Origin: DATLNF01 sp046590575
GTDB lineage: Bacteria; Actinomycetota; Actinomycetes; BP-191
Assembly (NCBI GenBank): GCA_046590575.1
Contig: JBKJUS010000205.1
Location: 1 to 60,452 of the forward strand
DNA: 60,452 nucleotides
Direction: 5' to 3'
The notes below the pieces were generated by a model, which was given only the letters and a program-made list of their open reading frames with translations, did not search any database and was not told the origin of the DNA. Shown in pieces: positions 23,244-31,266 of this stretch. Each line of letters starts with the position of its first letter. Position 1 is the first letter of the stretch. Both the position numbers and the translations under genes were made by a program.

Positions 23244-24457
23244 TGGCCGACGTCGCCGTGCGAGTCGAGGGGGTGCACAAGCGCTTCCGGCTGTACGCCG
23301 AGCGCAACCAGTCGCTCAAGGCCGCGATGATGCGCGGCGGCCGGGCCCGCTACGACGAGTTCTGGGCACTGCGCGATGTCAACCTCGAGATCCCGGCGGG
23401 CGCGACGTTTGCCCTGATCGGCGAGAACGGGTCCGGCAAGTCGACGCTGCTCAAGTGCATGGCTCGCATCCTGCGACCGGACCAGGGTCGCATTGCAGTC
23501 GCCGGCAAGGTCTCTGCGCTGCTCGAGCTCGGCGCGGGATTTCACCCCGAGCTCTCTGGCCGAGAGAACGTCTATCTCAACGCGTCGATCCTCGGGCTGT
23601 CCCGTAAGCAGGTGGATGCGCGCTTCGAGCAGATCGTCGACTTCGCCGGTCTCGAGCAGTTCATCGACTCGCCGGTGAAGAACTACTCCTCCGGCATGTA
23701 TGTCCGGCTCGGCTTCTCCGTTGCGATCAACGTCGACCCGGACGTCCTGCTCGTCGACGAGGTGCTTGCCGTCGGCGACGAGACCTTCCAGCGGCGCTGC
23801 AATGAGAAGTTCGCCGAGCTCAAGGAGCAGGGCCGCACCATCGTCGTCGTGAGCCACGCGCTCAGTGTCGTCCGGACCATGTGCGACTCTGCCGCCTGGC
23901 TTGAGCACGGCGTCGTCAAGGAGGTGGGCACCCCGGCGCAGCTCATCGACGACTACATCGAGACGACCCACCCGGAACGCCAGGACATCGTCGACGAGGC
24001 GACGGGGGAGGACGCTGGTGTGCGCTGGGGCACGGGGGAGGCCCAGGTCGAGCGCGTCGTGCTCCTGGACAGCGCCGGGAACCCGACCAGGCAGGTGCAG
24101 ATGGGTGATCGGGTGACGTGGCGACTTCACTACCGGGCCCACGAGAAGCTGGCCAAGCCGGTCTTCGGGCTCGGCCTGCACCGCCTCGACGGTGTGCACG
24201 TGAGCGGCATCAACTCCCGCGAGGCCTTTGTCCTTGACGAGATCAGCGGTCCTGGACACGTCGACTTCACCACTGACCGGCTGCCCCTGCTGCCCGGCAC
24301 CTATGACGTCACTGCGGCCATTCACTCCTGGGACAACCTGCAGACCTGGGACCACCGCAACAAGGCGCTGCGCTTCGACGTCGAGCCCGGCCTCCCACGC
24401 GAGGCGGAGGGTGTGGTCGTCCTTCATGGCGCGTGGGCGCCGCACCCGGGCCCGTGA
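23243..24457 (+). CDS. wzt: ABC polysaccharide exporter, ATP-binding subunit with C-terminal carbohydrate-binding domain
   Basis: A 404-residue protein. The nucleotide-binding domain has Walker A GENGSGKST (60-68), KVSALLELGAGFHPELSGRE typical of Wzt/TagH, the signature KNYSSGMYVRLGFSVAI, Walker B DPDVLLVDEVLAVGD and the switch His in VVVSHALSV. After about residue 250 comes an extension (WGTGEAQVERVVLLDSAG to HGAWAPHPGP) that looks like the beta-sandwich carbohydrate-binding domain of O9a-type Wzt proteins, which reads the finished chain end. Mycobacterial galactan exporters lack or shorten this part. The GTG start overlaps the wzm stop. Its own TGA overlaps the GTG of the next glycosyltransferase (GTGA, 24454), so wzm-wzt-GT is one coupled operon. 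Confidence 0.93.
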   Translation: MADVAVRVEGVHKRFRLYAERNQSLKAAMMRGGRARYDEFWALRDVNLEIPAGATFALIGENGSGKSTLLKCMARILRPDQGRIAVAGKVSALLELGAGFHPELSGRENVYLNASILGLSRKQVDARFEQIVDFAGLEQFIDSPVKNYSSGMYVRLGFSVAINVDPDVLLVDEVLAVGDETFQRRCNEKFAELKEQGRTIVVVSHALSVVRTMCDSAAWLEHGVVKEVGTPAQLIDDYIETTHPERQDIVDEATGEDAGVRWGTGEAQVERVVLLDSAGNPTRQVQMGDRVTWRLHYRAHEKLAKPVFGLGLHRLDGVHVSGINSREAFVLDEISGPGHVDFTTDRLPLLPGTYDVTAAIHSWDNLQTWDHRNKALRFDVEPGLPREAEGVVVLHGAWAPHPGP

Positions 24458-25329
24458 ACGCGGCGCTGTCGCTGCGCGTCGCGGTCGTGCTCTACGACAC
24501 CGAACCGCCCGCGCTCCAGCGGCTGCTGGACTCCCTCGATCGCGCCGTACGGCGAGCGCGAGACGACGGCGTGGTTGGCGGTGTCGTCGTGCGGATCGGC
24601 GACTGCTCCGCCCGCCCGGTGCTTGACGACCCACCCGTCCTCGGCGGGGAGCCGACGTCGTACGACGTCTTCGGGGCGAACCTCGGGCATAGCGGCGGGG
24701 TCAATCGGCTGCTCGACGGATTTTCCGAAGATGCCGCGCTGCTGCTCAACCCCGACCTGCTGCTCGCGGCTGATGCGGTGACCGAGCTGGTCCGGGCGCT
24801 GCGCGCGGACGAACGAGTCGGGCTCGTCGATGCCCGCCAGCTGCCATTCGAGCACCCCAAGCCGCATTGCCCGGAGACCGGCGACGCGCCGTGGGCCTCG
24901 ATGGCCGCCTGCCTCGTGCGCCGGGCGACCTGGGAGGAGGTGAGCACACTCGACGCGACGAGCTTTCCGATGCACGGCAACGACGTCGACTTCTCCTGGC
25001 GGGCCCGGCTGGCCGGCTGGCGAGTGGTGCACGCCCCGGCCGCGCGGGTGTTCCACGACAAGCGACTGACGTCGGCGGGCGCTGTTGCGCCCAGCGAGGT
25101 GGAGGAGGAGCACGGCGCGCGGGCCGCCCTGATGCTGGCTTTCATCTACTCGCGACCCGATGTGCTTGCCCACTACTTCAAGATTCTCGAGGCCGGCAAC
25201 GAGGCGCAGCGCCGTGGCGCCGCGCACGTCCGCGAGCGGCTCGCCCACGGGCCGCTGCCCCGGCTGCTCGACCCCGGTCACGAGGTCGCGGAGTTCGTCG
25301 ACGGTAACTTCGCGCGCCACCGCTTCTGA
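24454..25329 (+). CDS. Glycosyltransferase family 2
   Basis: A 291-residue GT-A enzyme: LRVAVVLYDTEPPALQRLLD, FGANLGHSGGVNRLL, DAALLLNPDLLLAADAVTEL (Asp-containing metal site) and PMHGNDVDFSWRARLAGWRV, the last being the usual acceptor-side block. The GTG at 24454 overlaps the wzt TGA; an in-frame GTG at 24433 inside wzt is less likely. It is slightly shorter than the WbbL-like enzymes elsewhere in the window. It is co-translated with the exporter and probably works on the same polymer. The next gene starts 31 bases on. Confidence 0.82.
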   Translation: MNAALSLRVAVVLYDTEPPALQRLLDSLDRAVRRARDDGVVGGVVVRIGDCSARPVLDDPPVLGGEPTSYDVFGANLGHSGGVNRLLDGFSEDAALLLNPDLLLAADAVTELVRALRADERVGLVDARQLPFEHPKPHCPETGDAPWASMAACLVRRATWEEVSTLDATSFPMHGNDVDFSWRARLAGWRVVHAPAARVFHDKRLTSAGAVAPSEVEEEHGARAALMLAFIYSRPDVLAHYFKILEAGNEAQRRGAAHVRERLAHGPLPRLLDPGHEVAEFVDGNFARHRF

Positions 25330-25360
25330 CTACCCACATGGGTCTGGCAGGCTGAGCACC

Positions 25361-26494
25361 GTGACCGACGACCTGGAAACTCGCAGTGCCTTCGCACCCA
25401 CTGGTCCGCTGCACACCTTCCTGACCAGGCTGCGCACCCGCGCTGAACTCGCCGAGGCCGGAGTGCCGCTCTCTGCCCGCGTTCCTGCCGAGCAGCCGTT
25501 CCTCAGCGTGTTGACCCGCACCCAGGGGCGGCGACCGGAAACCTTGCGCGAACTGCTGCTGTGCTTCGCGGCGCAGAGCTGTGAGGACTTTGAAGTCCTG
25601 GTGCTCGCGCACGACGTGCCGGCTGGCCGCTCGAACGCGGTGGACGCCGCGATCGCTGAGCAGCCCGATCGCATGCGGGCGCGGGTACGCCGGGTCGACG
25701 TCTCCGGTGGGGGCCGCTCCCGCCCGCTCAATGCAGGTATCGCAGAGGCCACTGGTCGCTATGTGGTCGCTGTCGACGATGACGACCTCGTCCTCGCGCA
25801 CTGGGTGGCCGAGTTTCGCGGGCTCGCCGACGCGCACCCGGGGCAGGTGCTGCGAGCCGTCGTGGCCGAGCAGGACGTCGCGGAGACGCCGGACGTCGCG
25901 CCCGGGCACGCGGCGGCGTCGGCCGCCCGCACGCCGTACCCCGAGCACTTCGACATGATGGCCCACCTGGTGTCCAACCTGACGCCCAACCTCGGGGTCG
26001 CTTTCCCCCGAGAGTGCTTCGACTCGCTCGGACTCTGCTACGACGAGACACTGGAGATCTTCGAGGACTGGGATCTGTTGGTCGAGGCTGCGCTGCTCTG
26101 TGGTGTCGCGTCTACACCGGAGGTGACCGGCATCTACCGGCGGTGGGTCGACGCCGGCAGCTCGATGCTCGAGGCCGGGGAGCGGGCGTGGCGAGACGAC
26201 GAGCGCGCTCTCGCCGCGCGGATCGACGCGCGCGAGCTGCTCCTGCCACCGGGTGCGTTCGGCGCGTTGCGCTGGTACAAGGCCGAGCAGCTGGAGTACT
26301 CCGTCGAGCACACCCGGATGTCGGCAGCGCGCGACGCGGCTGAAGCCGAACTGGCCAGAGTCACTGCGCTCCTCGCGGCGACGCAGCAACAGATGGCCGA
26401 CGTCGTCCGCTCGTACGAGGAATCGTCGAGCTGGCGGCTGACGGCGCCGGTCCGGCAGATCTCCGAGACCGCGCGGCGACTTCGGCATCGTTGA
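25361..26494 (+). CDS. Glycosyltransferase family 2 with C-terminal coiled coil
   Basis: A 377-residue protein. After about 45 variable residues the GT-A domain begins (FLSVLTRTQGRRPETLRELL) with FEVLVLAHDVP and AEATGRYVVAVDDDDLVLAH, the last supplying an Asp-rich metal site. YDETLEIFEDWDLLVEAALL follows at about 230. Residues about 315-350 form a coiled coil (HTRMSAARDAAEAELARVTA). It ends with SYEESSSWRLTAPVRQISET, a C-terminal SWRxTAPxR motif common in O-antigen cluster glycosyltransferases. The start is GTG 25361; the open frame to 25160 overlaps the previous gene. It reads toward the GAF kinase gene, whose TTG at 26491 touches its stop. Confidence 0.82.
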   Translation: MTDDLETRSAFAPTGPLHTFLTRLRTRAELAEAGVPLSARVPAEQPFLSVLTRTQGRRPETLRELLLCFAAQSCEDFEVLVLAHDVPAGRSNAVDAAIAEQPDRMRARVRRVDVSGGGRSRPLNAGIAEATGRYVVAVDDDDLVLAHWVAEFRGLADAHPGQVLRAVVAEQDVAETPDVAPGHAAASAARTPYPEHFDMMAHLVSNLTPNLGVAFPRECFDSLGLCYDETLEIFEDWDLLVEAALLCGVASTPEVTGIYRRWVDAGSSMLEAGERAWRDDERALAARIDARELLLPPGAFGALRWYKAEQLEYSVEHTRMSAARDAAEAELARVTALLAATQQQMADVVRSYEESSSWRLTAPVRQISETARRLRHR

Positions 26495-26547
26495 ACCGAG
26501 TTAGCGGATTGGCCCTCGCCGGCGCTCCGGAAGAGGAGACTCGAGGT

Positions 26548-27744
26548 ATGCCAGACCCTTCGCTGCTCAAGCCCTCCGACGAGGACGCCCGACTTGCTGC
26601 ACTGCGTCGATACGGCATCTTGGACACGGCCGGTGAGGCGGGCTACGACGACATCGTCACGGTGGCAGCGTGCATCTGTGGGGTACCGATCGCGCTGATC
26701 TCACTTGTCGACGAGTCGCGTCAGTGGTTCAAGGCACGGGTCGGCCTCGATGTCGACGAGACGCCGCGGGAGGTTGCGTTCTGCGCGCATGCCATCGCCG
26801 CCGGCGGTTTTCTGGAGGTCTCGGACGCGTCGGCTGACCCGCGTTTCGCGGACAACCCCCTAGTGACCGGCCACCCGATGATCCGCTCGTACGCCGGCGC
26901 CCCGCTCATCACGCCCGATGGGTTCGCGCTCGGCACGCTGTGCGTCATCGACCGGGTGCCGCGGACGCTGGAGCCGCAACAGCGCGCAGCACTGGAAGCG
27001 CTGGCGCGGCATGTCGTAAGGCTGTTCGAGCACCGGCGGGCGACTGAGGCGCTGCTAGACGTCACCCGCGAATTCGAGGACTTCAGCGAACGTGTCGCGC
27101 ACGATCTGAAGAACCCTTTGTCGGCGATTCGGGGCTATACCGACCTCCTGCAGCGCAAGTACGACAGCCTCGAGCCGGCGATGCGTCAGGAGATCGTCGA
27201 GCGGCTCGGTGAGCTCGCGCTCCGCACGACGGCGATGGTCGATCAAGTCCTTGACCAGGCGCGCGCGGGGGCCCACGCCGCTCGGCGAACCTCTCGGCCT
27301 CGCGAGCTGGTGACCGAGCTGCTCGCCGACGCGGCACTCGCCGACGCGGAGACCGCTGTCGAGGGCAGTTGGCCCGAGCTCCTTGTCTCCCCGGTCGACC
27401 TGCGCTGCATTGTGACCAACCTCGTCGCGAATGCACACCACTACGGCCGCAGTGCCGACGGGGTATTGCGCCTGCGCGTGTCGGCGGCTCAGCTCGGTTC
27501 AGTGGTTCACCTCACGTTCGCCGATCAAGGGCAGGGCGTGGATCCCCGTGTCCGCAGCACCCTCTTTGAGCCGTTCGTGAATGGTCCGAGCAGCCGGCTG
27601 GCCAACGAGGTCTCGACCGGTCTCGGGCTCGCCCTCGTCCGCCGCGCCGCCGAGCTGGCCGGCGGGTCGGTGACGCTGGCCGACACGGCGACGGGAGCAG
27701 CCATCGTGGTGACGCTCCCGGTCGTCGAGACCGCAAACGCGTGA
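26548..27744 (+). CDS. Soluble GAF-domain sensor histidine kinase (orphan)
   Basis: A 398-residue kinase with no membrane segment. The GAF domain (about 20-165) has GILDTAGEAGYDDIVTVAAC, ALISLVDESRQWFKARVGL and the Cys-rich VAFCAHAIAAGG typical of GAF domains beside such kinases. The H-box RVAHDLKNPLSAIRGYTDLL has His185. The N-box is IVTNLVANAHHYG and the G-boxes are FADQGQGVDP and STGLGLALVRRAAELAGGSV. I chose ATG 26548, preceded by GAGGAG, over the TTG at 26491. There is no response regulator gene in the window, so its partner lies elsewhere. It is placed among glycosyltransferase genes and could sense cytosolic redox state or a small ligand. Confidence 0.87.
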   Translation: MPDPSLLKPSDEDARLAALRRYGILDTAGEAGYDDIVTVAACICGVPIALISLVDESRQWFKARVGLDVDETPREVAFCAHAIAAGGFLEVSDASADPRFADNPLVTGHPMIRSYAGAPLITPDGFALGTLCVIDRVPRTLEPQQRAALEALARHVVRLFEHRRATEALLDVTREFEDFSERVAHDLKNPLSAIRGYTDLLQRKYDSLEPAMRQEIVERLGELALRTTAMVDQVLDQARAGAHAARRTSRPRELVTELLADAALADAETAVEGSWPELLVSPVDLRCIVTNLVANAHHYGRSADGVLRLRVSAAQLGSVVHLTFADQGQGVDPRVRSTLFEPFVNGPSSRLANEVSTGLGLALVRRAAELAGGSVTLADTATGAAIVVTLPVVETANA

Positions 27745-27748
27745 TCGC

Positions 27749-30163
27749 TCAGCGCGGACGATTCATCCGGCGTCGTTGGGCGGTCACGAGGGGTGCGGCC
27801 AGCAGAGCGGCGAGGAGACTGAGGGCGAGGATCGAGATGATCCGGCCGCGGGCGAAGCTGCTCGGCTCATAGGAGAAGCGGACGACTGAGTCACCGGCCT
27901 GCACCCGGACGCCCTTGAATGCGCCGTTGACCCGAAGCAACGGACGCTCCCTGCCGTCGACGTGCACCTCCCACCCGGGAAACCAGGCGTCGCTGATGGC
28001 CAGCACCCCGTCGCTGCCCGGCGCGAGGAGCACGTCGATGTCGTTGATGTCGTAGGTCACAGACGCGGCGGGCGTGAACGTGCCTTGGCTATTCGTGCGG
28101 TCGCGGCCGCTGGTGTCGGTGACGATCAGCTGCCTCCGCGGGTCGAAGGCCTTGTCGGTCACCGTGCGATAGGCATCCTCGTCACTGTCGGCGTACTCCA
28201 CTCCCATTGGGCCGATGACGAAGGCGCGGGGCAGCGCACCCAGGTTCTCGAAGACCTGGGTGTGGCCGTCGGTGAGCACGAGCCGGAACTGGTCGGGGCG
28301 CGACGCCAGCGCCGCAGTGCCAGCGTTGTAGTCGGAGGAGACCAGGTACTTGAGGTTCACCAGGTCCAGGCGCGAGTCGTCCGCGTTAGCAGCGAGTGCG
28401 TCCCCGCGGTAGAGGTAGCCAGAGAGCGCACTGCCAAAGCCGTTGAGGATGGGGTCTACCGCTTTGATCTGGTATCCGGTGCCGGTCGGTGTCTCGAGGT
28501 CGTAGACCTGCTCGAGGTTCTTGGCGTAGGCGCTGTCGACCGCGCCGATTCGGTAGACGCCGGGGTCCCGCTCGCGCAACGCGGCGAAGATCGGGGCGTC
28601 CGGGTAGGTGCTGCGTGGCGGGATGAATGGCGCGTGGCCGTACCCGTAGCTGATCAGATCGGCTGCGGCGAAGCCGACCAGCAAGACGGAGAGCACGGCC
28701 CGACGTCGCAGCAGTCGCAGGACGGGCGGGGACAACACGAGTGCGGCCGCCGCCAGGACGACCACCGACGAGGTGGGCCCGCGGAACCAGGTGACCCGCT
28801 CCGGCATCTTCGGCACCCGCGAGGAGAGTTCGCGCGCGGCGAATGCCCCCGCCAGGACTGCGATCGACAGCGTCGCCCACCAACCGGTGTCCCGAGAACG
28901 CCCCCGAAGCCGACGCTGGGCCGCGGTGATTCCGAGGCCACCCAGCACGGCGAAGGAAAACTGCAGGAGCACGATGCCGCGCCAGTTGGGCAGGGTCGAG
29001 AAGGCGGGCAAGCGCAGCGTGGCGTCGTACACGGGGGAGATGCCGTAGGCGACCAGAGCCGCCACACCCGCGGAGATGGCGAAAAACGCGACGTCCCGTC
29101 GGCGTCGGGCCAACAGGCTCAGCGCCGTGCCAAGAAAGGCGAGGACGCCGACGTACGTCGCCGCCTCGGGAATGAGGATGCCCGCACCGTTGGGGGTGTT
29201 ACGCGTGTCGCGCGAGAGCAGGCCGAGCACCTGCGCGGGGGCGAGGTGGCCGGATCGATTCTGGCCGGAACGGGTGGTCAGGCCGATCCACTCGGCAGTC
29301 GGCAACAGCTGCACCATCGCGATGCCGACGCCGATCAGGCCGCCGATCGCGAGCCACGCGACGTAGCGTCCGCGGGTCTCGTCGCGCGGTAGCACGGTGA
29401 TGGCGCCGGCCGGGTCAGGCACCACGTCGAGCTCCTGGTCATCGACCCGGCGGGATCCGAAGACAAGCCGGTGCAACGCGAAGAGCCCGCTCATCGTCAG
29501 GACGTAGAGCGCAGTCTGCGGATGACCGGCGAGCAGCATGCTGCCCACTGCGGCGGCGAGAACTGCCCCCCACACCGGTGTCGCCCGCTCGCGCAACCGT
29601 TGCACCGCCAGGCAGATCAGCGGCAGCCAGACCGCGACGTCGACGTGCGGCCAACCTGACCAGGACAGCATGAACCCGCAGAACCCGAAGCTCAGCCCCG
29701 CGATGATCGAGGCGGTGCGGGATCCGCCGAGCGACCTCACGAACAGGGCGGTGAACCAGGCGGCGAGGAACATCCGCAAGGGGTAGAGCAACGCCCAGGC
29801 GAGGTGCGTCGGGAGCAGGAAGTAGAGCAGGTGCGGCGGGTAAAGGGCCGCCGGTTGGTAGATCGCGAGGTAGGGCTGGCCGAGTAGGAGGTGGGAGTTC
29901 CAGAGCGGAAAGTCGCCACCGCGGACGGCGTTGGCGGCGTACTCGTGCAGCGGGTAGAAGCCGGCGACGAGGTCGCCCAGGTCGGCGTGGTTCATGTTCA
30001 CTGGGTGGGCGTCGCGGACTGCGTCGTAGATCGGCGACTGCAGGATGATGTCGATGGCCAGCGGCACCTGCCCGAAGAACACGGGGAGGAAGTTAAGAGC
30101 GACGACCGCGCCGATGACGAGCGCGGACATCAGCGGGAAGGACGAACGCAGTCGCCCTCTCAC
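27749..30163 (-). CDS. YfhO-family large membrane protein
   Basis: An 804-residue multi-pass membrane protein of the YfhO type (GT-C-like fold). It has MSALVIGAVVALNFLPVFFG at the start, the first outer loop with DLVAGFYPLHEYAANAVRGG and FPLWNSHLLLGQPYLAIYQP (typical YfhO motifs), then ten or more membrane segments. A C-terminal extracytoplasmic domain (about 600-770) follows, with DAWFPGWEVHVDGRERPLLR and FKGVRVQAGDSVVRFSYEP, and a last membrane segment. Members are thought to move or add sugars on lipid-linked polymers, for example in glycosylation of teichoic acids. GTG 30163 overlaps the TGA of the methyltransferase gene (GTGA), so I chose it over the GTG at 30202. Confidence 0.85.
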   Translation of the reverse strand: MRGRLRSSFPLMSALVIGAVVALNFLPVFFGQVPLAIDIILQSPIYDAVRDAHPVNMNHADLGDLVAGFYPLHEYAANAVRGGDFPLWNSHLLLGQPYLAIYQPAALYPPHLLYFLLPTHLAWALLYPLRMFLAAWFTALFVRSLGGSRTASIIAGLSFGFCGFMLSWSGWPHVDVAVWLPLICLAVQRLRERATPVWGAVLAAAVGSMLLAGHPQTALYVLTMSGLFALHRLVFGSRRVDDQELDVVPDPAGAITVLPRDETRGRYVAWLAIGGLIGVGIAMVQLLPTAEWIGLTTRSGQNRSGHLAPAQVLGLLSRDTRNTPNGAGILIPEAATYVGVLAFLGTALSLLARRRRDVAFFAISAGVAALVAYGISPVYDATLRLPAFSTLPNWRGIVLLQFSFAVLGGLGITAAQRRLRGRSRDTGWWATLSIAVLAGAFAARELSSRVPKMPERVTWFRGPTSSVVVLAAAALVLSPPVLRLLRRRAVLSVLLVGFAAADLISYGYGHAPFIPPRSTYPDAPIFAALRERDPGVYRIGAVDSAYAKNLEQVYDLETPTGTGYQIKAVDPILNGFGSALSGYLYRGDALAANADDSRLDLVNLKYLVSSDYNAGTAALASRPDQFRLVLTDGHTQVFENLGALPRAFVIGPMGVEYADSDEDAYRTVTDKAFDPRRQLIVTDTSGRDRTNSQGTFTPAASVTYDINDIDVLLAPGSDGVLAISDAWFPGWEVHVDGRERPLLRVNGAFKGVRVQAGDSVVRFSYEPSSFARGRIISILALSLLAALLAAPLVTAQRRRMNRPR

Positions 30164-31266
30164 TCGCCGGCCGGGCGGTTGGCGATCCGGCGGGCACTCC
30201 ACTGAGCTGTCTTGAGCAGCGTGGGATGCCGCTGCAGCGCGGCATAGGCCTTGTCGGCGATGGCATACCCCGCGTGCGACTCGATCTCGGTGCGTGGACG
30301 TGGCTCGCCGCGCAACTCGGCGATGAAAGCGTCCTTGACGTCCACCGCTGCGGTCTGCGCCTTGAGCTGCTCCTGCAGCAGGGTGATCTCGGCCATCCGC
30401 TCGCGCAGCGTGGCCTCAAGAGTGTGCACCCGCTCACCCAGATCGGTGATGTACGACGACTTCGCGGTGTTGTCCGACTCCAGCGAGCGGCTGTACGTCG
30501 CCGCTTCGGCCAGCCGCGCCGACATCTCCCGGACCTGCAGCTGGAGCAGCTCGCTGAGCCGCCCTCCCGCGGCGGCTGGTGCCGGCGCACCGGCCGGGAC
30601 GGCCACCACGACGAATTGGTAGGTCGAGGACTCCGGTCCTGAGGTCGCGAGGTCGACGGCGTCGGCGGGGAGGGCGTCGAGGTCCAGCGCGATCTCCGTG
30701 GCATCGACGGGCACGGTGACCCGGAGGTTTGCGACGACGTCGAGTCCGGCAGCGGCAAACAGCTCCGCGACGCCCACAACATCGAAGAACCTCAGGTGGG
30801 TGCGGTCGAGGAGACCGGCCTCGGTGTACGTGAAGCGTCCCTGTAGCAGATCAAGGCGCACCGCGGCATGGGTGACGTTGGGCAGCGAGACGACGACGTG
30901 CCCTCCCGGCGCGAGCATGGCTGCCGTGCGCCGAAGCGTCGCCGGGGGATCGACCAGGTGCTCGAGCACGTCGAGCAGCAGGACGACATCGAAGCGGCGA
31001 CCCTCGAACTCGGTGTCGAGGTCGAGGGTCTCGACATCGCCGACGACGACCTGTTCACAGACATCGTTGGCCGCCGCGGCCGCCTCGGCGTCAATCTCGA
31101 TGCCCCAGACCCGGCAGCCACGGCGGACCACCTCGCGCGCGACGCTGCCGTCGGCGAGGCCGACGTCGAGGACGGTGCTGCCCTCGGGTGTGAGGAGCAC
31201 TGCTTGTGAGTGCGAGCTGTTCAGGTCGGCGAGATCGACCTCACGCGCGTAACGCGACGAGTTCAC
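30160..31266 (-). CDS. SAM-dependent methyltransferase with C-terminal coiled coil
   Basis: A 368-residue protein. The class I methyltransferase domain (about 10-200) has VLDVGLADGSVAREVVRRGC (motif I, with GLADGS in place of the usual G-x-G-x-G), IEIDAEAAAAANDVCEQVVV, VVLLLDVLEHLVDPPATLRR and GGHVVVSLPNVTHAAVRLDL. Residues about 235-330 form a long coiled coil (LQVREMSARLAEAATYSRSL, TLRERMAEITLLQEQLKAQT). It ends in a short basic tail. A methyltransferase joined to a coiled coil beside a Wzt with a carbohydrate-binding tail recalls WbdD-type chain terminators. It overlaps the upstream fusion glycosyltransferase by 26 bases and the YfhO gene by 4, forming a leftward operon. Confidence 0.85.
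   Translation of the reverse strand: MNSSRYAREVDLADLNSSHSQAVLLTPEGSTVLDVGLADGSVAREVVRRGCRVWGIEIDAEAAAAANDVCEQVVVGDVETLDLDTEFEGRRFDVVLLLDVLEHLVDPPATLRRTAAMLAPGGHVVVSLPNVTHAAVRLDLLQGRFTYTEAGLLDRTHLRFFDVVGVAELFAAAGLDVVANLRVTVPVDATEIALDLDALPADAVDLATSGPESSTYQFVVVAVPAGAPAPAAAGGRLSELLQLQVREMSARLAEAATYSRSLESDNTAKSSYITDLGERVHTLEATLRERMAEITLLQEQLKAQTAAVDVKDAFIAELRGEPRPRTEIESHAGYAIADKAYAALQRHPTLLKTAQWSARRIANRPAGE

Noticed and set aside
26491..26547. TTG start for the GAF kinase overlapping the glycosyltransferase stop
   Set aside because: The ATG at 26548 has a better ribosome site (GAGGAG) and begins right before the usual N-terminal sequence of such kinases.
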